The notes beneath the pieces were generated by a model. That model was not told where the DNA came from, ran no database searches, and worked only from the letters and a program-made list of their open reading frames with translations. This document shows positions 7,940-15,140 of a stretch of 64,000 nt of DNA, in pieces. This DNA comes from Prochlorococcus sp. AG-402-G19. Its GTDB lineage: Bacteria; Cyanobacteriota; Cyanobacteriia; PCC-6307; Cyanobiaceae. Location: contig QCHU01000001.1 of NCBI GenBank assembly GCA_003279455.1, positions 1 to 64,000 of the forward strand, given 5' to 3'. The position numbers were made by a program, and so were the translations under genes. Each line of letters starts with the position of its first letter. Within the stretch, counting starts at the first letter, position 1.

Positions 7940-8578
7940 TTATAGGAAGGATAATTGGTCGGCATTAGGTTTGTTTATTGGCTCGGCTGTCCATTCTTCT
8001 GGGTCCCATTTAGTCATTAGCGGTTTTAAAGCTTTAAGGTCTTGAGAATTTTTAACTGAAGAGATCCATTCTTCTTCTAGCCCATTTGGAATAATAACGG
8101 GCATACGGTTATGAAATTGTTTGATTAAATCATTTGGTTCGGTCGTTAGCACACAACAGCTCTCTAGTTCACATCCTTCTTTAGACATCCAACGATTCCA
8201 AAGTCCTCCTAACCAGAAAGTTTGAGAATCTTTTCTACCTATTAGGTGACCTTTTTCTAGAAAACCACTGGCTGGTATCAAACATCTCTTATGCCTCCAG
8301 CTTTCACGAAAAAGTTTCTTCTCTTCAACACTTTCTGATCTCGCGTTAAATGGCTTTGCCCTTGTGTTGTCAAAAGGGTCTTTACTCCACTTAGATATAA
8401 ACCCCCATAGCATTATGGATGTTTGTGTCTTGCCTTCATTCTTAAGAACAAGAATTGGAGAACCTGGTTTGATTAATATTTGTGGTTCATAATTTTGACT
8501 CAATCCCCTTGGCACATCTTTTTTCAAAAGATCTGGTAAATTTATAAATTTTGTTAATAGCTGATATCTTCCGCACAT
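7940..8578 (-). CDS. SRAP-domain (HMCES/YedK-like) abasic-site crosslinking protein
   Basis: 212 residues that begin MCGRYQL. The catalytic Cys2 becomes N-terminal after Met removal and forms a thiazolidine link to abasic sites in single-stranded DNA. Other family blocks are visible: LWGFISKW, KPFNARSES, the CLIPASGFLEKG block and QFHNRMPVIIP with the active-site His. Family members protect stalled forks from abasic-site breakage. Normal length. No LexA-type box was seen upstream. Confidence 0.9.
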   Translation of the reverse strand: MCGRYQLLTKFINLPDLLKKDVPRGLSQNYEPQILIKPGSPILVLKNEGKTQTSIMLWGFISKWSKDPFDNTRAKPFNARSESVEEKKLFRESWRHKRCLIPASGFLEKGHLIGRKDSQTFWLGGLWNRWMSKEGCELESCCVLTTEPNDLIKQFHNRMPVIIPNGLEEEWISSVKNSQDLKALKPLMTKWDPEEWTAEPINKPNADQLSFL

Positions 8579-8635
8579 CCCATTAATCCTTCAGACGCTT
8601 TTTGATTAGAATCATTTTTAAAACTATTAGCGTTC

Positions 8636-9493
8636 TTAAAATAATGGCAAAGTTCCTTGTGTAATTTCTTTTTTACTTGAATTTCCTGAAAATAGTATTT
8701 TCGAATATTGATCTGCATAGGCGCAGTTCTTGCATGTAGGATTTGATTCTGGAATCTCTGATTGATTCATTAGTGTGACCATTTCATCTAGTCGACTCTC
8801 TATCCAATCATTCCTCCATTTGTAGGGAACAAGATATTCATCAAAACGCATTGTCTTATTAAATTCATCTTCATCCCTTTTTGCATTGCAAACTAGAAAA
8901 TAAGATATTGGATGAACACTAAAACCCATCCCCGAGAGTAAGTAAGCATAAAAGTCCATTTGAATTTTATAGGCCTCATGAATAGGATCCTCTAAATAAT
9001 CTTTCTTATCAACTCGTCCGTTTTTTGCTTGTGATTTGTAATCCACAATTATTAGTTGTCTTGTAATAGTGTCTTGCCAAATATCGTCTACACCTCCAGT
9101 CAAAATTATTCCGGTATCCTTGTAACGATGCATTAGTCCTCGATGAAGAGAGTTTCTCTAGTTATCTATTTCAGGATGATCAAATGGAACAACATGAGAT
9201 AGTCCATTAGATGCAAATATTCTGTGTGGAACCTGCTTTTGTCTGCAATCGTCAAATTCTTTTTTTAGTAATAGGTCAGTGGTTTCATTGAGAGTCCAAC
9301 CTGGTGTCCCAGGAGGATCAAGACCTCTTACCCTATCGAGATAAAAGAACCTTTGAAACGTTCGAAAATTTGAGAATCGACCTCTACTAATTTTGAAATC
9401 TTCTTGTTGATTTGGCTTATATAGAGAAGACTTACGACTTCGAAGACCTGTGTGCTTCAATTGGTTCTTTTTTGCTATTTCTTTTGAGATCAA
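8636..9493 (-). pseudogene. PD-(D/E)XK nuclease-like gene interrupted by an in-frame TAG
   Basis: The frame runs 286 codons from ATG at 9493 to 8636 and is broken only by a TAG at 9158-9160. The sequence on both sides joins smoothly (HPEIDN - stop - RNSLHRGLMHRY). The upstream part has SRGRFSNFRTFQRFFYLDR. The downstream part holds the nuclease core (GGVDDIW, then IIVDYKS) and a CKNC pair. This resembles RecB/Cas4-type PD-(D/E)XK proteins. The codon is most simply a Trp TGG mutated to TAG. An open frame with no other damage suggests a recent change, readthrough, or a sequencing error. Confidence 0.8.
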
Positions 9494-9716
9494 TCATTTT
9501 GTGTAATCACGTAAAGATTTCAACTGGATTTAGTCGATAGATTTAATTTCTTAAGCGCAATTGTCTTTTCCCTATCAATTAAAAGATTTAGAACCTTTTT
9601 AATTAATTGAGAAGGATTTTTCAATCAATCGTTTTTAAACTTTTATAAGCTACTTTTTCGAAGATTTAGGTAAGGACATATTTTTGTAGCTCGCAAATTC
9701 ATCCAAATAACAAAAG

Positions 9717-9725
9717 TTTTCCACA
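9717..9725 (+). promoter_or_regulatory. DnaA-box-like nonamer upstream of sRNA-like locus 1
   Basis: TTTTCCACA is the usual cyanobacterial DnaA-box form. It sits in a 16-base block (AGTTTTCCACAGCTTC, 9715-9730) repeated exactly, in inverse orientation, at 26681-26696 before the second sRNA-like locus. A single box does not make an origin. Confidence 0.35.
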
Positions 9726-9779
9726 GCTTCTATATGCTTAATATTGACGAAATCCCTCTATAAAAGGTTTTCCAATAAA

Positions 9780-10013
9780 AAAGACCCTAGGTATGGTGTC
9801 CTACGGGTCTGGGTGATGGGGATACTATTTCTAACCCTATTTCCTATATAAATCAACCCCCCCCCTACAGATGGTGTTCATTTAAGCCTGAGATAAAACA
9901 TATGGTGCTTTAACGTTGCCTAATCTGATTGATTTGATTATTATTTTTGAAAAAGCTGGGTGACGGGGATCCTTCAGCAGTTTGTTTTGCCCTCATGAGT
10001 GAGGGCTTTTTTT
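9780..10013 (+). ncRNA. sRNA-like locus 1 (double CTGGGTGAYGGGGAT motif)
   Basis: A non-coding segment built of a hairpin AGACCCTAGG/CCTAcGGGTCT (9782-9810), the motif CTGGGTGATGGGGAT (9809-9823), a spacer with a C9 run, a second motif CTGGGTGACGGGGAT (9956-9970), and a terminator hairpin GCCCTCA/TGAGGGC followed by T7 (9989-10013). The same order and near-identical spacing occur on the minus strand at 26393-26640. No ORF of useful length fits. I infer a duplicated regulatory RNA. The G-rich motif could pair with C-rich mRNA segments. I could not match it to a named RNA. Confidence 0.6.
9989..10013 (+). terminator. strong rho-independent terminator
   Basis: GCCCTCA - tgag - TGAGGGC followed by seven T residues. 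It closes sRNA-like locus 1. Confidence 0.9.
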
Positions 10014-10161
10014 ATTGCTTATTTTGTTTTGTGGTGGACCTATCCGTTTAATTATTTTTAATTAGCCTTTTGTCCCTGAAATATTCATCGTGTTTGAGCA
10101 TTTGGTTGTTCAATTTTTGGTATTGCATGCGACATCTATTAGATGTTTTGAAATATATGAC

Positions 10162-10200
10162 TTGACATTACCTATTGATTCTTGCTAGTACATGTGTACT
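10162..10200 (+). promoter_or_regulatory. promoter with LexA (SOS) box
   Basis: A perfect -35 hexamer TTGACA (10162-10167) is followed by AGTACATGTGTACT (10187-10200). The latter fits the cyanobacterial LexA consensus as I recall it, RGTACNNNDGTWCB, at every defined position. The box overlaps the expected -10 region and ends 11 bases before the ATG at 10212. Repressor binding there would block transcription until DNA damage. Confidence 0.7.
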
Positions 10201-10211
10201 GCTAATAGTAA

Positions 10212-10412
10212 ATGACTTTATCTGCTTCCCCGTATGCTGTCTTTAAGGCTGAAGAATGGGTGTCTGCCGTAGCTCAACCTATTGGAATTGGTCAATGTCT
10301 ACGACTCACCCCAAAGAAACTTGCGCCGATCAGATCTTCGCTCAAGAAGAAGAGTAGCAATTCCTTGAGTAAGGGATTCTCAAAAAAACATGTTCAGCTT
10401 GCGTTTGCATGA
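10212..10412 (+). CDS. LexA-box-controlled small basic protein, 66 aa
   Basis: It begins just downstream of the LexA-type box. The N-terminal half is mixed (VFKAEEWVSAVAQPIGIG). The C-terminal half is strongly basic and Ser-rich (LKKKSSNSLSKGFSKKH), with no membrane segment. I recognise no family. Context suggests a DNA-damage-induced protein; a cell-division inhibitor or nucleic-acid binder are possibilities. Its TGA ends one base before the ATG of the next small gene, so the two look like an operon. Confidence 0.6.
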   Translation: MTLSASPYAVFKAEEWVSAVAQPIGIGQCLRLTPKKLAPIRSSLKKKSSNSLSKGFSKKHVQLAFA

Positions 10413-10413
10413 C

Positions 10414-10584
10414 ATGTCAACATTTCAATTATTCCAGCGACAATCATTGCAGAACAATTCTTTCGTGTCATGTTCATCGTCGTCTTATTCTTCATGGAGA
10501 CCATTTCATTTCACCTTGTCTTCTTTGGATGCGGCAACGAGAGAAAGAGATTGGTTTGTGTCAAGAGGTGGGTTGACACTCTGA
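10414..10584 (+). CDS. second small protein of the LexA-box operon, 56 aa
   Basis: ATG at 10414, one base after the stop of the 66-codon gene. Ser- and Gln-rich, with LFQRQSLQNNSF and then LDAATRERDWFVSRGG near the end; no membrane segment. An in-frame ATG further upstream (10390) would overlap the first gene and is less likely. No family recognised. Confidence 0.5.
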   Translation: MSTFQLFQRQSLQNNSFVSCSSSSYSSWRPFHFTLSSLDAATRERDWFVSRGGLTL

Positions 10585-10853
10585 ATAGATCAATTTGCTT
10601 ATTAGTGTTCACATGCCATCTTTGATTACCGTATGAGGTCTATTAGCTCTATTGACTAGAATTGTTTTGTATTAGTTTTTTGGCTTTTATCTCTCCCACT
10701 TGATCTGGCTTTATAGTCAAGATCAAATTATTTAAAGATGTAACTTTAATTGTTATTGATAGATATATGAAAATTTAGTAGTCGATTAACCATTGACTAT
10801 TGAATTTAATACCCTATATGTGATAGATGTATTAAGAAAGTAATTATTGAGTT

Positions 10854-11372
10854 ATGTCTCAGTTATCCATCAAAGTTAGTGCTAAAGGTGATGCCTTGAT
10901 TGCTACCTTGCAAAAGGAGATCTTTAACAGACGTCGTAAGAAGGTTACTGCTTCTCAAGTCGTTGAAACCCTTGTTGAAAGCGGTGCTAAATCTCAGTCT
11001 GATAAACGGTACGCAGCTTCTTGGAAAAACCTAATTAAAGATATCGAAAAAGCAGCTAAAGTTTCTGAGGTTCATGGAAATAAGCCAGCAAATATTAGTG
11101 CTGATGAATGGGCTTTAATTCTTTCTCATCGCACACGTAAAGGCTCTGCTCCAAAAGCTGCTACAGCAAAAAAAACCACAGCTAAAAAAGCTGTCGCAAA
11201 AAAAACGGTTGCTAAAAAGGCAACAGCAAAGAAAGCAGTAGCTAAAAAGCCTGTTGCTAAAAAGGCTGCAGCCAAAGCTAAAACTGAGGTTTCTGCAGTT
11301 GTTAAGCCAAGTGCTGGTAGACCTGCTAGACGTGCACGCAAAGCCAGGAAAGCACCTGAAGCTGCTAAATAA
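10854..11372 (+). CDS. histone H1-like DNA-binding protein with AT-hook-like end, 172 aa
   Basis: The complete paralogue of the truncated gene at 3-443. Residues 1-98 form a folded domain (QLSIKVSAKGDALIATL to ADEWALILSHRTRK). Residues 99-157 are a KKA-repeat tail like that of histone H1, and the end has GRPARRARKARK with an AT-hook-like GRP core. The N-terminal block RRKKVTASQVVETLVESGA looks like a helical nucleic-acid-binding unit. I infer nucleoid binding. A 3' RNA structure conserved with the paralogue follows. Confidence 0.8.
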   Translation: MSQLSIKVSAKGDALIATLQKEIFNRRRKKVTASQVVETLVESGAKSQSDKRYAASWKNLIKDIEKAAKVSEVHGNKPANISADEWALILSHRTRKGSAPKAATAKKTTAKKAVAKKTVAKKATAKKAVAKKPVAKKAAAKAKTEVSAVVKPSAGRPARRARKARKAPEAAK

Positions 11373-11378
11373 GCTTAC

Positions 11379-11427
11379 CCAGACCGTCAGGCGGCATGAG
11401 AGGTTCAATGCCTCTCACTGGTATTTT
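11379..11427 (+). terminator. conserved three-way-junction 3' element (copy 2)
   Basis: The outer CCAG/CTGG (11379-11382 with 11418-11421) encloses CCG/CGG (11384-11394) and GAGAGG/CCTCTC (11398-11416), then TATTTTTT. The second inner stem differs from copy 1 (GAAAAG/CTTTTC) by two paired A-T to G-C changes, so the structure is preserved while the sequence changes. Confidence 0.7.
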
Positions 11428-11484
11428 TTGTAGATATCTTGGTAATATTTGTTTGGAACTGTTTGCTCAGGTAGGTCTCTTCCT

Positions 11485-11781
11485 TTAATCAGTAACTATT
11501 AAACCTGCATTACATAGAGCGTTGAATACCTTTTTTTTGCGTTCCATTGGTTTTTCTATTGGCTTAAGCATATCAAGTATGGACGCAATACAACTTATTT
11601 CATAGGAACCATGGGAAATGAGTGCTGCATCACATATTTTGTTATTAGAGATAATAGGTTCTATACCAGTGAATTTCAATTTCTGAATAGATGCTTTTAA
11701 AACTTGTTCGAGATATTCTAGTTGTTCGTTATTTAATGTTTTTCTTTCTACATAATCCATTAAAACTAATGAGGGTGTCAC
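11485..11781 (-). CDS. EGSSW-family small protein, 98 aa (copy 2, divergent)
   Basis: A GTG start gives the N-terminus that aligns with the other family members (a YVERKTLNNEQLEYLEQ helix). The core reads NKICDAALISHGSYEISCIASILD, so the EGSSW block is changed to HGSYE. KPMERKKKVFNALCNAGLI follows, like the end of the copy at 2619-2921. Function unknown. Confidence 0.6.
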   Translation of the reverse strand: MTPSLVLMDYVERKTLNNEQLEYLEQVLKASIQKLKFTGIEPIISNNKICDAALISHGSYEISCIASILDMLKPIEKPMERKKKVFNALCNAGLIVTD

Positions 11782-11853
11782 TACGAAATAATCAAAAATC
11801 TAATTTAATCGCTTTCTAGGAATAATTATGATCTCTTTGGATTTTTCTATCTT

Positions 11854-12069
11854 TTAGGTATCTTTCTTATTCATATCAGCTTTATATGCATTGAGAGCCT
11901 CTTTAATTCTTCCTGGAGCAAAAGGATTTTTACCTTTTGCTTCTTTCTTGGCTTCTTGCCATGCATTGTCAATTTCTTTCTTTGCTATCGGATCGTTATT
12001 GAAGTTTGTGTATAGCTTCATCAGATACCATGTGCTTAAAACTAATAGTCCAAGCCCTAATAAATACAT
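11854..12069 (-). CDS. single-TM small protein, 71 aa
   Basis: One N-terminal membrane segment (YLLGLGLLVLSTWYLMKLY) is followed by a charged helical tail (AKKEIDNAWQEAKKEAKGK). This is an anchored cytoplasmic helix by composition. Function unknown. Confidence 0.5.
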   Translation of the reverse strand: MYLLGLGLLVLSTWYLMKLYTNFNNDPIAKKEIDNAWQEAKKEAKGKNPFAPGRIKEALNAYKADMNKKDT

Positions 12070-12148
12070 GAGACTGTCTCGTTAATTACGACAATCTAAC
12101 CAATTGAATGGGATTTGCGCCTATAAATAAAAAAAATACGTATGCGCT

Positions 12149-12304
12149 ATGCCACTTATTGTAGACCCTTCTAAAGATACGAGTAATGGAGTTGGGAAGA
12201 TTTTCAGAACAATCAATATCACACTTGCCATCGCACTACCTTTGTCAGCAATTTTGGTGACTATCTTTTGGGGTTTAAAGCATGGTTTCAGTAGTTTCAT
12301 TTGA
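12149..12304 (+). CDS. single-TM small protein, 51 aa
   Basis: ATG at 12149 to TGA at 12304. A hydrophilic start (LIVDPSKDTSNGVGK) is followed by one membrane helix (TINITLAIALPLSAILVTIF). Function unknown. Confidence 0.45.
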   Translation: MPLIVDPSKDTSNGVGKIFRTINITLAIALPLSAILVTIFWGLKHGFSSFI

Positions 12305-12325
12305 TTTCAATGGAGACATTATTTT

Positions 12326-12484
12326 TTATCCAAATATAGTTTTAATGAGTTGAACAAATAATTTGATACTCCAAAATAAGATGCCTCCATAAATAAATCC
12401 TGCCAGGCCAGAAGCCCAGTCATTGAAGAATTTCCACGAAATGATTATCACGAGGATTCCAAGTAAGAGTGAATATGTAGTCAT
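12326..12484 (-). CDS. small membrane protein, 52 aa
   Basis: ATG at 12484, stop at 12326. Two hydrophobic stretches flank a Trp-Asn-Asp loop (SWKFFNDWASG). Typical of the tiny membrane proteins in this region. Function unknown. Confidence 0.45.
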   Translation of the reverse strand: MTTYSLLLGILVIIISWKFFNDWASGLAGFIYGGILFWSIKLFVQLIKTIFG

Positions 12485-12661
12485 TATTTTGTTGTCTCTT
12501 TCAAGAGACGCTTTGTGAAAAAGTTTTGAGGTCGGTATACCTAACTTTTAAGTAGTAGCAACCGAAGTGAGTTGTACTTACCGAATCAATTTCTACGGTA
12601 TGCCTCATCACTTACTGAATTAATTTAGGACAGAGTAGTTGTGTACTCCGAAAGAAAAGTT

Positions 12662-12928
12662 ATGTACACTTCACTCTTCGACACCTTTTTCTCTGATTCT
12701 TTAATTGCGCCTACTAGAACTGTTTATGTCGTTTCTGATAGTCAGCTTGATGAGCTTAAGCGTAATCAACGTCAAAAGGAACTCGACGACATCGAGGACT
12801 CCAGAAAAAGAATAGAAGAGAGCTATCAAGCTCGTATTAAAGTTCTTGATGAACGTCAAAATGAGATAAAAGAGGAACTTAAGGCTTTGTCTCCCACAAA
12901 GGTTAAGGCTGCCCTTAATAAGAAGTAA
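12662..12928 (+). CDS. small coiled-coil protein, 88 aa
   Basis: I choose ATG at 12662; a GTG 21 bases upstream would add seven residues. The N-terminus (YTSLFDTFFSDSL) is followed by the strand RTVYVVSDSQ. A long charged helix then runs from about residue 33 to the end (ELKRNQRQKELDDIEDSRKR), probably a coiled coil. It is followed by its own terminator. It resembles a conserved small picocyanobacterial protein whose function I do not know. Confidence 0.6.
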   Translation: MYTSLFDTFFSDSLIAPTRTVYVVSDSQLDELKRNQRQKELDDIEDSRKRIEESYQARIKVLDERQNEIKEELKALSPTKVKAALNKK

Positions 12929-12960
12929 CTGTTAGTTGGTCTGAAGAATGTGTTTCTTAG

Positions 12961-12991
12961 TACCTCCCTATTTATGTGGAGGTGCTTTTTT
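12961..12991 (+). terminator. rho-independent terminator
   Basis: TACCTCC - ctatttatgt - GGAGGTGC followed by TTTTTT. It ends the coiled-coil gene. Confidence 0.8.
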
Positions 12992-13050
12992 ACTAAATGT
13001 TCAAATGATTTTTCTCAAAGCATTTCTTTGTACTTAAATCTATGAAAGTG

Positions 13051-13185
13051 TTAATTGTCTAGATTCTCTTTTTGGCTTTCTTTAAGTGCCTTATTACCTT
13101 CTTTGAGGGTTGTTCTGATCCACCAAACTGAAATTCCTGTTATAGCGATACCTAATGTCATTATTGAAATTATTGTTGAAGTCAC
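13051..13185 (-). CDS. single-TM small protein, 44 aa
   Basis: GTG start. One membrane helix ends in SVWWIRTTL and a charged tail follows (KALKESQKEN). The WWIR end of the helix resembles the protein at 2951-3142. Confidence 0.45.
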   Translation of the reverse strand: MTSTIISIMTLGIAITGISVWWIRTTLKEGNKALKESQKENLDN

Positions 13186-13379
13186 TTGTTATAACCCTTA
13201 ATTACCTGAGTCGATTTTGCTTTATTTAAGCAGCTCCTCAGATGTCAAAAATAAATTTTTCTAGATAAAAACTATTTTAAATAATGACTCTAAAATAATT
13301 TAAGAGAAAGATGAGGATAAATTCACTTGCAATAGGCCTTCTTGATGGTTTATACCGAGATTAATTGAAGAGGAAAACT

Positions 13380-13541
13380 ATGAAACTTCAAACTTCTTTT
13401 AGTGTCCCCAGAGAAAATATGGGTGACATAGGTAGAAAACACGAGGCGGTCAAAAGAGGAATGAAAGCGATCGCTTCATACTGGGAGAGAGAGTGTGCTT
13501 TAAATCCTTCCTCACCTGCATGTCTGATTTTTGAGGACTAG
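13380..13541 (+). CDS. small protein with CP12-like C-terminus, 53 aa
   Basis: ATG at 13380 to TAG at 13541. Residues 16-35 form a basic helix (GRKHEAVKRGMKAIASYWER). The last 16 residues, ECALNPSSPACLIFED, match the C-terminal CP12 pattern of Cys - few residues - NP - few residues - Cys ending in an aromatic-E/D-D. In CP12 this cysteine pair forms the redox-controlled loop that binds GAPDH and PRK. The N-terminal CP12 cysteine pair is absent. The link to Calvin-cycle control is inference. Confidence 0.5.
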   Translation: MKLQTSFSVPRENMGDIGRKHEAVKRGMKAIASYWERECALNPSSPACLIFED

Positions 13542-13604
13542 TAGCTGAAAGAAAAATAAGGACATATACTTTCTTTGAGCAAATAGTTAATCTTTTACTT
13601 CTCA

Positions 13605-13865
13605 ATGAAAATTGTTATAAAAGCTTGTTTTGGATTATTTATTTCTCTATTTTTAGTAGTTAGTTTTTGCTTCCAGTCAGTTGAAGCGCAGCCAATGTTG
13701 ATGACTATGGATGTTGATATTGAAAATGATCAAGGCTCAATGGATTCAAAAAGTATTGATGATCTCTTAGGCCCAGATACAAATTTTCCATTTGATCCAG
13801 CAAATCATAGAGACGGGTCTAATCCGATCAAAAGAATTGGCAAAATAAGCGAAGATAATTTGTAA
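13605..13865 (+). CDS. secreted acidic peptide, FPF family (copy 1), 86 aa
   Basis: An N-terminal signal peptide (hydrophobic core about residues 8-26, cleavage probably after VEA) is followed by an acidic segment. It ends with DDLLGPDTNFPFDPANH. The arrangement signal peptide - acidic Met/Ser/Asp region - D.LG(D/P)..xFPF.P is shared with 16993-17238 and 25530-25790. Predicted export to the periplasm or outside. Function unknown. Confidence 0.65.
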   Translation: MKIVIKACFGLFISLFLVVSFCFQSVEAQPMLMTMDVDIENDQGSMDSKSIDDLLGPDTNFPFDPANHRDGSNPIKRIGKISEDNL

Positions 13866-13877
13866 GTAAGTATCTTT

Positions 13878-14084
13878 TTATTTTCTAAGCAAAAGTTCTA
13901 AACGTTTTTTTTGTTCTTCAAGAGATTCGGTCTTTTCATTTCTTTTTGCTTCCATTCTATTTTTTATAGATTCATCAGCTTGTCTTGCGATACTTGCTTT
14001 TCTAAGGAAAACGAGTATTGAAATCACAGCAAATAGAAGTGCAAGTGAACCCAATGGAACTATTGTTGCGCTCATTCCTTCCAT
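13878..14084 (-). CDS. single-TM coiled-coil protein, 68 aa
   Basis: A membrane segment (residues 10-27) is followed by a strongly charged helix (RMEAKRNEKTESLEEQKKRL). Its ATG overlaps the stop of the 54-codon gene upstream by one base (TAATG), so the two are probably co-translated. Function unknown. Confidence 0.55.
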   Translation of the reverse strand: MEGMSATIVPLGSLALLFAVISILVFLRKASIARQADESIKNRMEAKRNEKTESLEEQKKRLELLLRK

Positions 14085-14248
14085 TAGTAATTACAGGCGT
14101 TATATAAACGATTCGCTTTCTGTTGATCCTCACATTTTTTTAATTTCGTTTCTAACTCTTCCATCTCCTTTTGAGCCTGATTGATTAAATTCAATGACCA
14201 TTGCCAGTTTCGCTCGTTGCAATGTTGTTTTGCTGAATCCCAGTCCAT
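14084..14248 (-). CDS. small Trp/Cys protein, 54 aa
   Basis: ATG at 14248 to TAA at 14084, coupled to the next gene by a TAATG overlap. Residues read DWDSAKQHCNERNWQWSLN, then a charged helix with KKCEDQQK and CNY at the end. Three cysteines, no membrane segment. Function unknown. Confidence 0.5.
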   Translation of the reverse strand: MDWDSAKQHCNERNWQWSLNLINQAQKEMEELETKLKKCEDQQKANRLYNACNY

Positions 14249-14456
14249 GGTTGGATTGCTTTAATAATGGATGATTTAGTCGAGCAGAACTCTTATGACT
14301 CCCAGAGGATAACAAGTTTATTAACTAAATATTGTGTTTTTATCTTCTATTTGAAAACTTTATTTGTATTAACTTTGGGCTTATCAATTTAAACCCAACC
14401 TTTGATCCTCATTTTGACACTGCCTCACTTAAGCTCGGAATATTATTTTTTATTCC

Positions 14457-14867
14457 ATGGAAACAGCTTTTGCTTGGAGCCTTTGTCTGTCTGCTGTTGT
14501 TGTTTTGCTTTCAATTGGGCCACTAACTTATGGCCGAGTCAAAGCTGGATATTCGGCCGAGAATATGAGTGCTCCAAGAGCTTTATTTGATGAGCTCCCC
14601 GATTTTGGCAAAAGAGCTGTTTGGTGTCATCAAAATTGCTGGGAAAGCATAACTCTTCACGCTCCTGCGTGTTTATTATGTCTGATTGCTGGTGTTGTCT
14701 CTCCTGTATCAGTGATAGCTGCGTGGGTTCACCCTTTTGTGAGGTTTATTTATATCGGTGCTTATGTTGGTGATATTCCTCCTGCTAGGGGACTTTGTTG
14801 GGCATCGGGCCTTTTATGTTCAACTCTTTTGTATAAAGAGGGCTTAACTGCTTTGCTTTCTTCTTGA
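14457..14867 (+). CDS. MAPEG-family membrane protein
   Basis: A 136-residue four-helix membrane protein. The MAPEG pattern is visible in RAVWCHQNCWESITLHAPACL, where the conserved N/E residues of helix 2 lie, and in VRFIYIGAYVGDIPPARGLCW before the last helix. MAPEG members include glutathione-dependent eicosanoid and peroxide enzymes; cyanobacterial members are mostly uncharacterised. The 3' end overlaps the convergent gene at 14844-15125 by 24 bases. Confidence 0.8.
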   Translation: METAFAWSLCLSAVVVLLSIGPLTYGRVKAGYSAENMSAPRALFDELPDFGKRAVWCHQNCWESITLHAPACLLCLIAGVVSPVSVIAAWVHPFVRFIYIGAYVGDIPPARGLCWASGLLCSTLLYKEGLTALLSS

Positions 14868-15125
14868 TTGATCAAAGATTAAACTTCTTGGCTTGCCAGT
14901 CTTAACAGGATTTAATCTATCAAGTACAACTGCTACTGCTGTAAACCAAGAACTTCCCTCTGGAATATTGGTTTGATTACAAATATGTTTTGGAGCTAGT
15001 TCAAGGCAGAGATTAGTATCTTTTTCATTGATTACCTGTTGATAATGTTTTTCTAAAAGCTCAAGATCCTCTTTCTCGAGAATGTTCCCTGAACAATACC
15101 AATCTAGTGATGTTTTCCAATCCAT
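14844..15125 (-). CDS. EGSSW-family small protein, 93 aa (copy 3)
   Basis: The strongest match to copy 1 at 2619-2921. It has an ELLEKHYQQ helix, then LAPKHICNQ, PEGSSWFTAVAVVLDRLNP and GKPR. Soluble by composition. Its last codons overlap the convergent MAPEG gene, which may have replaced the usual family C-terminus. Function unknown. Confidence 0.65.
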   Translation of the reverse strand: MDWKTSLDWYCSGNILEKEDLELLEKHYQQVINEKDTNLCLELAPKHICNQTNIPEGSSWFTAVAVVLDRLNPVKTGKPRSLIFDQSRRKQSS

Positions 15126-15140
15126 TATCAGATGATACGT

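Noticed and set aside
9717-9725. Replication origin based on the DnaA-box-like nonamer
   Set aside because: Only one box at each of two loci, no AT-rich unwinding element cluster and no dnaA or dnaN nearby.
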